Shown: piece by piece, positions 44,632-54,810 of the stretch
How positions within the stretch are numbered: the first letter of the stretch is position 1
Layout: each line of letters begins with the position of its first letter
Assembly (NCBI RefSeq): GCF_021555175.1
Contig: NZ_JAKGRW010000012.1
Coordinates: 1 to 64,000, forward strand
Length of the DNA stretch: 64,000 nt
Direction of reading: 5' to 3'
Origin: Nocardioides alcanivorans
GTDB lineage: Bacteria; Actinomycetota; Actinomycetes; Propionibacteriales; Nocardioidaceae
The notes under the pieces: generated by a model
Seen by the model: the letters and a program-made list of their open reading frames with translations, nothing else
The model's database searches: none
Told to the model about the DNA's origin: nothing
Position numbers and translations under genes: made by a program

Positions 44632-45419
44632 CCAACCAGGAGACCCCCGTGGAGAACGCACCCGAACTGATCGTCGAGGAACGAGGTCGGGTCCTCGTGC
44701 TCACGATGAACCGCCCCGAGGCCAAGAACGCCATGTCGATGGCGATGGCCCACCAGATCGCCGATGCCCTCGACCTGCTCGACTCACGCGACGACCTCAG
44801 CGTGGGGGTGATCACCGGAGCCGGCGGGACCTTCTGCGCCGGCATGGACCTCAAGGGCTTCGCGCGCGGCGAGAGGCCGGTCGTCGAGGGCAAGGGGTTC
44901 GCCGGCCTGGTCAAGCAGCCACCGCGCAAGCCACTCATCGCGGCCGTCGAGGGCTACGCCCTCGCCGGTGGTTTCGAGATCGTGCTGTCGAGCGACCTGA
45001 TCGTCGCCTCGTCGGCCGCGAAGTTCGGCCTTCCCGAGGTGAAGCGCGGCTTGACCGCCGCTGCTGGGGGCTTGCTCCGCCTGCAGCACCGGATCCCCTA
45101 CCACCTCGCCATGGAACTCGTCCTGACCGGCGCGATGTGGCCCGCCACCGAGGCCGCCGAGGCGCGCCTGGTCAACCGGCTCACCGAGCCCGGCCGGGCA
45201 CTGGAGGAGGCACTCGTCCTCGCCGACGAGGTCGCAGCCAACGCACCGCTGGCCCTCGCGGCGTCCAAGCAGGTCCTCGTCCAGTCCGTCGACTGGTCCC
45301 TCCCCGAGAAGTTCGACCGGCAGGAGGAGTTCGTCAATCCGATCCGCGAGTCCGCTGATGCCAAGGAGGGCGCAGCCGCATTCGTCGAGAAGCGCACTCC
45401 GCAGTGGACTGGGCACTGA
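44628..45419 (+). CDS. enoyl-CoA hydratase/isomerase (crotonase)
   Basis: 263 residues. Oxyanion segments ITGAGGTFCAGMDLKGF and AVEGYALAGGFEIVLSSDLIVAS are clear. The glutamates at AKFGLPEVKRGL are in catalytic positions, so hydratase activity is plausible. It starts in an ATGA overlap with the SDR gene. Likely hydrates the unsaturated CoA ester from the dehydrogenases. Confidence 0.93.
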   Translation: MTNQETPVENAPELIVEERGRVLVLTMNRPEAKNAMSMAMAHQIADALDLLDSRDDLSVGVITGAGGTFCAGMDLKGFARGERPVVEGKGFAGLVKQPPRKPLIAAVEGYALAGGFEIVLSSDLIVASSAAKFGLPEVKRGLTAAAGGLLRLQHRIPYHLAMELVLTGAMWPATEAAEARLVNRLTEPGRALEEALVLADEVAANAPLALAASKQVLVQSVDWSLPEKFDRQEEFVNPIRESADAKEGAAAFVEKRTPQWTGH

Positions 45420-45433
45420 CTCGACCCACCTCC

Positions 45434-46749
45434 GTGCAGGAGGTGGCCGCTGCCGCCTTGGTGTGGGGAGCCCGTACGTCGCCGCGGCCCGGTTGCGGTT
45501 GAACCGGACGTTGCCGCAGACCCCCTTTGCACCTCGGATCGCGACGTCACCGGGAGCTGCACTCAACAATCTCGGCCGACAACGCCGGGCCTCGGACTCC
45601 CGCTATCGACCCGGTGTCGGCGTCAGCACGGACACGCTCTACACGTCAGCATGGCTCGATCTCGCGAGTGGTCCCTTCCTGCTGGAGGTGCCGACCATCC
45701 GTGGTCGCTACTACTCGTTCCAGTTCGGCCACTCCGATACCTCCAGTGACCTCGCGGTCGGCTCACGGACCCATGGCGAACAGCTCCCACCGATCGTGAT
45801 CACCGGCCCGGGCCACGAACCAGTTGGGCTCCCCGAGGGCGCGATGCTCGTGCGGTCGCGCACCCGCTACCTCAATCTGCCCGGGCGCATGTTGGTGGAT
45901 CCCGAGGATGCCGCCGATCTCGCGTGTGCGCACCAGATCCAGGACGACATCCGGCTCCGGCCACTGGACTTCTGGCGCCGGGGCGACAACACCGTCGTCA
46001 ACCCGCCTCCTGATCAGCGCAGCATCACGCCGCCCGAAGGTCTGCCGCCCGAACTGGGCATGCTCCACTCGCTGGGTGAGGTGCTCCGCGACGAGATCGT
46101 CCCGGAACCCGACCTGCAACTGGTGGAGGAGTTCGCCCGGATCGGGCTGACTCCTCGACCGGCTTCGACCCCGGCCACCTCACCGCCCGTGATCGCGATC
46201 TGGTGATCAGCGGAGTTCGAGCAGGACGTGAGCTGGTCGACGAGCAATGTCGTCACCTGGGCGTCCGGAGCGGCGGCTGGGGCACCAACCTCGTCGGCCC
46301 TCGCTTCGACGGCGACCATCTTCTCCGCGCTGCGGTGGCACGCGACCAGATCTATGTCACGGTTCCCGAGGAGGGGATCTATCCCCTTGCCCGGACCGAC
46401 TCGGACGGCGTCTCCCTCGACGGGCGCCGCTCCTACCGCATCCATTTCCCGGCCGGGTCCCTTCCCCCGGTGGCGGCCTTCTGGTCGATCACCCTCTACG
46501 ACGACGACGGCTTCCTCGTCGCCGAGGCCGATGGACGGCACGCGGTCGGTGACCGGACGCCGGGATTCGTCCGGTCCGACGGGACGGCCACTCTCGGGGT
46601 CGGGCCCACCGCGCCACCGGACACGACCGCATGGCTGCCGGCCCCCGCGGGCCGTTCTACCTGATGATGCGCCTCTTCTGCCCCCGCGCCGAAGTTCTCG
46701 ACGGCCGCTGGAGCCCCCGCACGTGGAAGCACTGGACGCATGCGCGTGA
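45434..46749 (+). CDS. DUF1254/DUF1214 protein, four -1 frameshifts
   Basis: 439 residues if four missing bases are restored (45465-45468, about 46156, 46652-46653, 46714-46718). The reading then runs from GTG 45434 through VSTDTLYTSAWLDLASGPFL (DUF1254 hallmark), RYYSFQFGH, VDPEDAADLA and YPLARTDSDGVSLDGRRSYR (DUF1214). It ends with PFYLMMRLFCPRAEVLDGRW and a stop at 46747-46749. The four separate gaps are the densest in the window. Function of the family is unknown; a second member lies at 48459-49864. Alternatively it is a decayed gene. Confidence 0.72.
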
Positions 46750-46768
46750 GGAACAGAGGAGAGCGACG

Positions 46769-47713
46769 ATGCCATCGATGAAGGCTTGGCAGATGACCGC
46801 GGCCCGATCCCCGCTCGTCCTCGCCGACGTGCCGGTCCCCGTCCCTGGCCCCGGAGAAGTGCTCATCGAGACCCGTGCGGCCGGGCTGTGCCACACGGAC
46901 GTAGGGATCCTGGACGACCCTGAGTGGCTGGAGCGCGTCGGGCCACTGCCGCTGACCCTGGGACACGAGATCGCCGGCGTGGTCTGCGAGGTCGGCACCG
47001 AGTTGCAGGGATGGCGCGTGGGCGAGCGGGTGGCCGTCAATCCGGCCGGCAGGACCAGGCCCGGCTTCGGCCGAGGCGGCGGCTACGCGCCCCTGTGCAC
47101 CGCCTTGCCCGAGGACCTCGTCCGCATCCCGGAGGGACTCGACTTCCCGTTGGCGGCCGCAGGAACCGACGCAGGACGGGCGCCCTACCGAGCCGTGGTC
47201 GTACGCGGACAGCTACGACCAGGGGAACGTGTCGGAATCATCGGTCTCGGCGGGCTCGGTCAGGTCGGTGCCAGGATCGCCGTGCTGCGCGGTGCGCAGG
47301 TGTACGCCGCGGAGCCCAAACGGGAACTCTGGTCGATGGCCCGAGAGCTGGGGGTGACGGACGTGGCGGCCGACATCAGCGAGTTCTCCGACCTTGACCT
47401 GGTCGTCGACTTCGCCGGCTTCGGCTCCACCACCGCCGGCGCGATCAAGGCCGTGCGGGAGTTCGGACGCGTGGTGCAGGTGGGGATGGGGCGCCTGGAA
47501 GCGACGATCTCGACCAATGACCTGATCCTGAAACAGGTGACCCTTCTCGGGTCACGCTCGGGCACCGTCGACGACATCGCCGCCGTCTACGAGATGTTCG
47601 CCAGTGGCCAACTCTCACCAGCCCTGGAGCAGATCGGCTTCGAGGACATTCCGGCAGCACTCGACCGGCTCCGGGCCGGCAAGGTCACCGGTCGGCTGGT
47701 CGCGGTCTACTGA
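46769..47713 (+). CDS. zinc-type alcohol dehydrogenase, short form
   Basis: 314 residues. Catalytic-domain residues AAGLCHTDVG and LTLGHEIAGVV are present, but the structural zinc four-cysteine lobe is missing, making it shorter than usual. NAD turn IIGLGGLGQVGARIA. The ATG follows GAGGAGAGCG. Last gene of the thiolase-SDR-crotonase-DUF1254 unit. It faces the SDR at 47707 with a seven-base tail overlap. Substrate likely an alcohol in the pathway. Confidence 0.87.
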   Translation: MPSMKAWQMTAARSPLVLADVPVPVPGPGEVLIETRAAGLCHTDVGILDDPEWLERVGPLPLTLGHEIAGVVCEVGTELQGWRVGERVAVNPAGRTRPGFGRGGGYAPLCTALPEDLVRIPEGLDFPLAAAGTDAGRAPYRAVVVRGQLRPGERVGIIGLGGLGQVGARIAVLRGAQVYAAEPKRELWSMARELGVTDVAADISEFSDLDLVVDFAGFGSTTAGAIKAVREFGRVVQVGMGRLEATISTNDLILKQVTLLGSRSGTVDDIAAVYEMFASGQLSPALEQIGFEDIPAALDRLRAGKVTGRLVAVY

Positions 47714-48462
47714 CCCTCGCCAGCGCCCAGCAACCCCGGGTGCCCGGCGAGGAGACCGCCGTCGACGTCGTACGTCGATCCGGTGACGAAGCCTGCCGCC
47801 GGCGAGACCAGGTGGGTGACCACGGCCGCAACCTCGTCGACGTGCGCCAGTCTTCCGAGCGGGTGGGCCGCCTCGAGGCGGTCGATCTCGGCCCTGCTCC
47901 GTCGCGAACGCAGGAAGTCGGTGTCCACGAAGCCCGGCGCCACCGCGTTGATCCGGATGCCGTCCCTGGCGTACTCCAGGGCCGCCGAGCGGACCATGCC
48001 GGTGAGCCCGTGCTTGCTGGTCGAGTAGGCGGCCGCTCCCGCGAAACCGACCGCGCCGCCGACCGACGAGACCACCACGATGCTCCCGCCGGTCGGCAGC
48101 ATCGCTGCGACCTGAGCCCGCAGACAGCGGAAGGTCCCGTTGAGGTTGACCTCGATCACCCGGCCCCACTCATCATCGGCATACTCGTGAAGCCGGGCCG
48201 CGGGCCCGCCGATGGCGGCGAGGTTGACGGCGGCTGCCAGGCCGCCGAGCATCCCGACAGCCGCGTCGGTGGCGCGTTCCACACTCTCGGTCGACGTCAC
48301 GTCGACCTCCACGGCCCCTGCCGCACCGAGACGCTCAGCGACCCGAGCTGCCGCCGTACGGTCGAGGTCGGCAACCACGACCGACCAGCCCACGGCAATC
48401 AGTGCCTCGGCACACGAGGCACCGATCGCTCCTGCCCCACCGACCACCAGCGCACCCGTCAT
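47707..48462 (-). CDS. short-chain dehydrogenase/reductase
   Basis: 251 residues. VVGGAGAIGASCAEAL in the cofactor turn (Gly-x3-Gly-x-Gly variant), VVADLDRTAA acidic beta2 (NAD), VVSSVGGAVGFAGAAAYSTSKHGL with Ser, Tyr, Lys. Start ATG overlaps the stop of the DUF1254 gene upstream. Last gene of the minus-strand unit led by DctP. Confidence 0.9.
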   Translation of the reverse strand: MTGALVVGGAGAIGASCAEALIAVGWSVVVADLDRTAAARVAERLGAAGAVEVDVTSTESVERATDAAVGMLGGLAAAVNLAAIGGPAARLHEYADDEWGRVIEVNLNGTFRCLRAQVAAMLPTGGSIVVVSSVGGAVGFAGAAAYSTSKHGLTGMVRSAALEYARDGIRINAVAPGFVDTDFLRSRRSRAEIDRLEAAHPLGRLAHVDEVAAVVTHLVSPAAGFVTGSTYDVDGGLLAGHPGLLGAGEGQ

Positions 48463-49864
48463 GACGCCCTCTCCACTGGGGACGGCACCCAGGTGCCGTC
48501 AACGACCTGCTGGTGCCCGAGATATGCCCGGAGGACCAGGTAGAAGGGCGCCTCGGGCACCGGCAGCCACACCGTGTCCTCAGGCCCGGACTCATGGCCG
48601 AGGTGGAGCGTCAGTGACCCGTCCCGTGCCGGACGCAAGCCCTCGGTCAGGGTATTGATCGCGTAACGATCGATCGGGTTGGGCACCAGGCCGCGGCTCG
48701 CCCGGTCGTAGGCCGTGACCGACCAGAAGGCATCGACAGGCGGTGGTGTGAATCGGAGACGATAGCTTCCCGAACCGCCGTCCAACGGTGCTCCACGGCC
48801 GTCGACCAGCACCGTGTAGGGCCCGCTCTCCTCGCGCGTGGTGCCGCCGAGCCCGACGAAGTTGGTCGCGGCCCGATGCAGATAGTTGTAGCCGTACGCG
48901 CCCGAGCTCAGGGTCCGCCAGCCGGAATCGCCCGCCGGCGCACCCCGTGCAGTCACTGCGGCAGCGATCAGTCTTCGGGCGTCTGCGAGTCCCAGTGCCA
49001 CGGCTTCGTGCACGTGCGGCGCCCACCTCGCGGGGTCCAGCGGCTCTCGACCACCGACACCGAGTGGGCGGAACCGAGCCAGCAGCGCCTCCTCCTGCAC
49101 AGGATGGCCGTTGTGTCGCAGCACGGCGTCCAGGGCGCGCAGGACAGTGGCCCCGTCGAAGCCGTCGTCGTCGGCCGGCACCGCCGGCCAGCTCCCGTCG
49201 GCCTCAGCGGCCCGCAGGTCGAGTGACTCGGCGAGTACCGGACGCAACACCACCCGGTCCTGCAGCGAGCAGACCTGGGCGACGTCCTCGGCTGAGCGTA
49301 CGAAGATGCGCATCAACGCCCACATGTGCTCCGACGCCACCCGCAACCGGCGGATGTCCCCGGGCACCACACCGTTCCAACCAGGAGCGACGAGCCAGAC
49401 CCGTCCGCCCCCGGCCCCAGCGTTCGGGTGCTGAGGTTCACCGCATTGCTGTGGACATCCAGCAGGTTCACCGTGTAATAGCGCTCACCCATCGCCGGAA
49501 CCTCCAGCTCCACCGGACCGCGGCTCAGGTCGAGCCAGGCGGTGGAGTACAAGGTGTCGACGTTGGGGGTGCGGAACTCGGCGTAGGTGGGGGTGGCGAG
49601 CTGACGATCGTGATGCCACTCGTTGAAGCGTCGCGGCGCTCCCGGCCGCAACACACTGCGGTAGAGGTTGGCGTACTGGAGAGCAGCCGGGAGGCCGTAC
49701 ACGATCGCGTCCCGTGCCAGCCCGCGGGTCACCTCCGCGTCAGGGTCCGCCCACGCCACGTCCGGAACTGGCCGTGCGGCCAGCAGGTCGACCTCACGCA
49801 AGTCATGGGCCGTGCCCTCGACTCCGTACGGAACCCAGCGTCTGTCCCACGAGGATGTCTCCAC
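48459..49864 (-). CDS. DUF1254/DUF1214 protein, one -1 frameshift
   Basis: 468 residues when one base is added in the CCCCC run 49408-49412. N-terminal half: VTRGLARDAIVYGLPAALQY, FRTPNVDTLYSTAWLDLSRGP, RYYTVNLLDVHSNAVNL. Second half: VAPGWNGVVPGDIRRL, AYGYNYLHRAATNFVGLGG, FWSVTAYDRASRGLVPNP and PEAPFYLVLRAYL. The PNVDTLYS motif is the family hallmark. Function unknown; it is translationally coupled to an SDR and lies after a FadH-like reductase. Confidence 0.82.
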
Positions 49865-49866
49865 CG

Positions 49867-51869
49867 TCAGTCGACCAATGCCTCGGCCAGCGCGTAGGCC
49901 TGCCTGGTCACGTGCGAGAGCCGACGTGGCGCAAAGGCGTCGCCGAGCACGTGCAGCTCGGGCACGCGCCCGCGCAGCTCCTGGAAGAGGGCGTCGTCGC
50001 TGTCGGCGCCACAGGCCAGGACGACGGACTCGAAGCCCGTCAACCGGTCCGATGCGAAGGAATAGACGTTGCGCACTTCGAGGGACTGCGGTGTGATCGA
50101 GCGGACCTCCTCGAGCTGGCGGAACTCGACCCCGCGCCGGTGCAGTCGCGCAAGGATCCCTCCTGCGATGTATCGCCCCAAGGACTGACCCGGCGTCGGT
50201 GCCCCGTAGATCAGCGTCACCTGGTGTCCGCGGCCCGACAACATGTCGGCCACGGTCAGCGGCGGGAGGTGGTCGTCTCGAGCAATGATCGCGACCGACT
50301 TGCCGACCACGACACTCCCGGCCACGACCTCAGCGGCATCCACCACGTGGGGCAGGTCGAAACCAGGGAGCAGCGGTCGGTGCGGTCGAGCTCCGGTGGC
50401 GACGGCGACCACGTCTGGGTCGTGGTCGAGCACCGAGGCCACGTCGGCCCGTTCGTTGAGCCGCACCTCGACGCCCAACCGCGACAAGCGCCGTTCCTGC
50501 CAGCCGATGTAGTCGCCGTAACGCTCGAAGCTGGGGGCGCTGGCCACCGTCGCAAGCTGTCCGCCCAGTCGCCCGTCGGCCTCCCAGAGCGACACCCGGT
50601 GTCCACTCTCGGCTGCCAGCGCGGCCAGTTCCAGGCCGGCCGGGCCACCGCCGACCACGAGCAGGTCACGGGGACGCGCCGCGACACCGAGCGTGCCGGG
50701 GCCACCGCGTCCCCAACGCCCGCCCGCCTCCGTCTTCACGTGAGGATTGACCGCACAGGCGAAGGGAGGCCTTCGGCGTACTGCCGGCTGATGCAGTCGT
50801 TGCCACCGACACAGGGCCGGACCTCGTCAGCACGACCCTCACGGGCCTTGGTGAGCAGATCGCGCTCGGCCAGGTAGGCCCGAGCCATGCCCACGACGTC
50901 GGCATCACCAGCAGCGAGAACCCGTTCGGCGACGTCGATCGTGGTCACCCGCCCGGCATAGACGACCGGCAGCCCGACCGCTGCGCGCACCCTGCCCGCG
51001 AGAGAGGACCACTGCGCTTCCTCGTAGTACTGGGGCTGGATGTAGCTGGGGTCTCCCCACGGGGATCCCACGACTGCATGCAGGTAGTCCACGAGACCCG
51101 TCGCCTCGAGCAGCTGCGCCACCTCGACGCCACCGCTCTCGTCGTAGCCCTCGGGCATCTCCTCACGGAGGTTGAAGCGAACACCGACCGCCAGGTCGTC
51201 GCCGACTGCCTCACGCACTGCCCGGAGTGCTTCCACGGCGAAACGCGCCCGGTTCTCCAGGCCACCGCCGTAGCGATCGTCCCGGACGTTGGTGAGCGGC
51301 GAGAGGAACCACTCGAGCATGTCGTCGTGGTTGAGGTGCAGCTCGATGCCGTCGAGTCCGGCCTGCCGCGCTCGGGCGGCGCTGTACCGGTACTCCTCGA
51401 CGTAGGTGGCGATGTCCTCGATCGACATCACATGGGGCCGGCTGTTGGTGAGCGGCGAGCTCAGCACTGGACCCGGAGACTGCGGTACGCCGCCGATCAC
51501 CGTCAGCTGGCTGGTCACCACCGCTCCCGCACGATGCAGGCGTCCCGCCAGCTCCGAGACCCGTTCGACGTAGTTGGGCTGGCGATAGTTGCCCAGGGTC
51601 TCGGCGCCGTAGCCACCGGTCTCGAAGCCGGGAATCACCGGATTCCGCACTCGGCCACGCACGCCGTCGATCCACGCCGCGCCGTCGGAGGCCCGCGACT
51701 CCCAATAGGCCATGTGGATCTCGGCTTCTTCGGGCGTCCCCCAGAGATTGCCGATCCCGGAACCGTGTGGCGGCACCATGATCCGATTCCGCAATCGCAT
51801 CGGGCCGAGCGTGATCGGACGCAGGACATGGGAGAGTGCCGCCTCGGCGGCGCGGGTGGCCGTGCTCAT
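49867..51869 (-). CDS. FadH-like NADH:flavin oxidoreductase / 2,4-dienoyl-CoA reductase family, one -1 frameshift
   Basis: 667 residues after adding one base in the GGG run 50764-50766. TIM barrel (about 1-350): LRPITLGPMRLRNRIMVPPHGSG, ELHLNHDDMLEWFLSPLTNVRDDRYGG. The iron-sulfur region reads CVGGNDCISR...FACAVNP, with Gly at the second cysteine position. Then FAD/NAD domains with LLVVGGGPAGLELAALA and LWEADGRLGGQL, ending HVLGDAFAPRRL. Such three-domain enzymes reduce enones or dienoyl-CoA, or demethylate amines. The missing cysteine is common in some actinobacterial members. Between MaoC and DUF1254 genes of the DctP-led unit. Confidence 0.87.
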
Positions 51870-52336
51870 TCGGTTCCGCCCCCGTCGGCGGGGAGTTTCA
51901 ACATCAGGCCGGCGCGCTTGCAGGTCATCACCAGCACGTCGTCCTGGTTGAAGCCACGATGCTCGAACCAGACGATGCCTGAGTCATCGCGGCTGCTGGA
52001 CTCCCGCTTCCCCACGATCGTGGTCTCCCCACGCAGGGTGTCCCCGTGGAAGACCGGCGCTGGGAACCGCACCTCCTCGTAACCGAGATTTCCCAACGTG
52101 GTGCCCATCGTCAGTTCGGGCACGTGGAAGGCGCCGATCAGCGCGACCGTGAACAGGCTGTTGACCAACGGCCTGCCGTGGACCGTCGTCTTGGCGTACT
52201 CCGCATCCAGGTGGATCGGCGCCACGTTCATCGTCAGCGAAGTGAACATCACGTTGTCCGACTCGGTGACCGTCCGACGGAAGGCGTGCCGGTAGACACG
52301 TCCGACCTCGAACTCCTCGAAGTAGAGACCTCGCAT
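51866..52336 (-). CDS. MaoC-type (hot-dog) dehydratase
   Basis: 156 residues, one hot-dog domain. FTSLTMNVAPIHLDAEYAKTTVHGRPLVNSLFTVALI contains the D/N-x4-H type hydratase motif (NVAPIHLD). Related to mesaconyl-CoA hydratase/MaoC enzymes. It hydrates an enoyl-CoA made by the neighbouring dehydrogenase. ATG shares one base with the dehydrogenase stop and GAGGAG precedes it. Confidence 0.88.
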   Translation of the reverse strand: MRGLYFEEFEVGRVYRHAFRRTVTESDNVMFTSLTMNVAPIHLDAEYAKTTVHGRPLVNSLFTVALIGAFHVPELTMGTTLGNLGYEEVRFPAPVFHGDTLRGETTIVGKRESSSRDDSGIVWFEHRGFNQDDVLVMTCKRAGLMLKLPADGGGTE

Positions 52337-53502
52337 CAGTAGCTCCTCGGTAGGCCGAGCACGTGCTCGGCGACGTAGTTGAGCACCATCTCCTGGCTGA
52401 TCGGCGCGATCCGCATCAGGCGAGCCTCGCGGAAGTAGCGTTCGACGTGGAACTCCTTGCTGTAGCCCATCCCGCCATGCACCTGGAGCGCGACGTCCGC
52501 GGCCAGGTAGCCCGCCTCGGCGCAGAGCCACTTCGCGTAGTTGGCCTCAGCTCCACAGGACAACCCGCGGTCCACCTTCCAGGTGGCCTTCGCCAGGACG
52601 GCATCGGCCGCCTCGAGTCGAATCTTCGCCTCGGCGAGTTGGAAGGCGAGGCCCTGGTTCTGCCCGATCGGCCGCCCGAAGACGACCCGGTCCTTGGCGT
52701 ACTGCGTCCCGCGGCGCAGCGCCGCCTCACCGATGCCCAGCATCGCGTTGGCAGCCACCACACGTTCGGCGTTGAGCCCAGTGAGAATCACCTGGAATCC
52801 CCTGCCCACCTCGCCAACCACATCCTCGTCGGGGACGAAGAGCTCATCGATGAACAGCTCGTTGCTGTCCACCGAGTTGCGCCCCATCTTCGGGATCGCG
52901 CGCACCGTCACCCGCTCGCGGTCGAGCGGCGCGAAGAAGACAGTCAGTCCCTCGGTTCGCTTCGCGCACTCGTCCTTGGGGGTGGTGCGTGCCAGGAGGA
53001 GCATGCGCTCGGCCCGCTGGGCATTCGAGATCCACACCTTCTTGCCCGACACCGTCCAACCACCATCGACCTTGCGCGCGAAGGTGGAGATGTTCGTGGT
53101 GTCGGTGCCGGCGTCAGGCTCGGTCACCGCGAACGAGATCTGCAGGCCGCCCGCTGCCACCCGGGGCAGGAAACGTCGTTTGAGCTCGGTGCTGCCGTGC
53201 TTGAGGATCGGCTCGAACCCGAAGATCCCGATGTGCACCGACGAGCACCCGCCCATGCCGGCCCCCGAAGCAGCGATCTCTCGCTCGACGATCGCGGCCT
53301 CCGTCACGCCGAGACCACCTCCGCCGTACTCCTCGGGGATGGTGAGACCGAGCCAGCCGCCGTCGACCATGGCGTCGAAGAACTCCTGAGGGAACTCGTG
53401 GCGCTCGTCGCGCTCGGCCCAGTACTCGTCCGGGAACTTCGCGCAGAGCGCACGGACCGCACGTCGGATGTCGTCGTGCACCGGGTCCGACTCGTAGGTC
53501 AC
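52336..53502 (-). CDS. acyl-CoA dehydrogenase
   Basis: 388 residues. QISFAVTEPDAGTDTTNIST and VSGKKVWISNAQRAERMLLLAR, VDSNELFIDELFVPDEDVVG are normal for the family. The C-terminal LMRIAPISQEMVLNYVAEHVLG replaces YEGTSQI; the usual glutamate is absent here as in other members with this ending. The start overlaps the stop of the DctP gene (GTGA). It precedes a MaoC gene. Confidence 0.92.
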   Translation of the reverse strand: MTYESDPVHDDIRRAVRALCAKFPDEYWAERDERHEFPQEFFDAMVDGGWLGLTIPEEYGGGGLGVTEAAIVEREIAASGAGMGGCSSVHIGIFGFEPILKHGSTELKRRFLPRVAAGGLQISFAVTEPDAGTDTTNISTFARKVDGGWTVSGKKVWISNAQRAERMLLLARTTPKDECAKRTEGLTVFFAPLDRERVTVRAIPKMGRNSVDSNELFIDELFVPDEDVVGEVGRGFQVILTGLNAERVVAANAMLGIGEAALRRGTQYAKDRVVFGRPIGQNQGLAFQLAEAKIRLEAADAVLAKATWKVDRGLSCGAEANYAKWLCAEAGYLAADVALQVHGGMGYSKEFHVERYFREARLMRIAPISQEMVLNYVAEHVLGLPRSY

Positions 53503-54778
53503 GACGGTCGCCTCTCACCCATCGCCGTCCCGTCCCACAGCGCGTCGAAGTAGGGCTGCAGATCCGGCGCTCCGCCGGAGTACCACTGCGCGAAGTCCGC
53601 GTAGCTGGTCCCGACTCCGTCGATGCCGAGCCCTTCGATCCGCTTCGCCCAGTCGGCCTCGGCCTGCTTGGCCACGTCGACGAGCAGTTCTCCGTCCGAC
53701 ACCGCGTCCCCTTCCGCGACCTGCTCCTCGACCTGGGCATGCACAGACCTGAGGTTCTCGACGACCTCGTCGTCGAACTCCTGGAAGGAACCCCCGACTC
53801 CTGCACGGTCCGGACCGCGGCCAGGGTGTTCTCCCAGGCGCCCTCGAAGTTGGCCTGCAGCAACACGTCCAACCGGTCGTAGAGCAGCTGCTGCGCGGCA
53901 AGCGGGAGCTCGTTCCAGCGCGCCAGGCTGATCGCGATGGTGCCTCCGGGCGAGTTGAAGCCGTGCTCGGCATCGAAGCCGACCTGGGGCGCCGCATCGA
54001 TGAAGCCGCCCAGCGCGGCCCCGGTCACGGTGCTGAACGCGCAGTCGACGACGCCACGCTGCAAGCCCTCGTACATCTCCGCGTAGGTGATGGAGCTGGG
54101 ATTCATCCCCAGCGCCTCGGCCTCCTTCTTCTGCACCCTGCTCTGGGAAGCGACGCCGCGGCCCCTGAGAGCCGCCTTGGAGGTGCCCGGCTCGGTGCAG
54201 TAGGGCATGTAGGCGCCGGAGCCGAATGCAGGGAGCAGCAGCTTGATCCCGTGCTCCTCGAACTCGCGATCCGCGTCCTCGAGTGCCGCAGCCATCTCGA
54301 ACATGATCCCGTGCCACTGCAGCATCCAGTCCACCGGCAACTGGCTGCCGAGGTGGCTGAGGTCATTGATCGCGGTGGACGCCGGGAACTCGTCAGGCGT
54401 CAACGACGGCATCACCGAGCCGACGTCGAGACGTCCGTCGGCGAGTGCCGTGTAGACCTCGTCCGGGGGTGCCGCACCGTTGGAGTAGACGAAGTCGAAG
54501 GTGATCTTGCCGTCGGACCACTCCTCGACGGCGGCTGCGTAGTCCTCGAACCGCCGCCCGGTCGCGGATCCCTTGGGTCCGGTCGACTGAATCACGAACT
54601 CCACCGCGTCCATGTCCTCGAGCGCCTCGACGTACTCCGCCTTGGTGGCGCCGTACTCGACACTCACCCCACCGGCGTTGGTCTCTCCGGACGGGCCGTC
54701 GGAGCAACCGGCGAGCACCGCCAGGCCGAGCACGCCGACAGCGGCGGTGAGTCGGGTGCGGATGCTGGGTCTGACCAC
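53499..54778 (-). CDS. dctP: TRAP-type solute-binding lipoprotein (DctP), one -1 frameshift
   Basis: 426 residues when one base is added in the CCCCC run 53791-53795. Lipoprotein signal with lipobox LAGC (about residue 25). The mature part has the DctP fold: FEDYAAAVEEWSDGKITFDFVYSNGAAPPDEVYTALADGRLD, AALRGRGVASQSRVQKKEAEALG, SITYAEMYEGLQRGVVDCAFST, ISLARWNELPLAAQQLLYD, FQEFDDEVVENLRS. It captures a carboxylate or other solute outside the cell. No DctQ or DctM membrane genes are adjacent. The stop overlaps the acyl-CoA dehydrogenase start. Confidence 0.86.
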
Positions 54779-54810
54779 GGGACAACCTCCGTTATTCGGG
54801 ACGATGGTAA

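Noticed and set aside
45434..46749. Pseudogene call for the first DUF1254 gene
   Set aside because: Four breaks look like decay, but all are single lost bases like those in otherwise normal genes of the window, and there are no internal stops or deletions of domains. Kept as CDS with low certainty.
53499..54778. Programmed frameshifting in dctP and other broken genes
   Set aside because: No slippery heptamer-plus-structure pattern recurs, the breaks are in unrelated families, and all are consistent with a lost base in a G/C run.
53499..54778. Complete TRAP transporter
   Set aside because: No DctQ or DctM-like membrane gene lies near the binding protein within the window.
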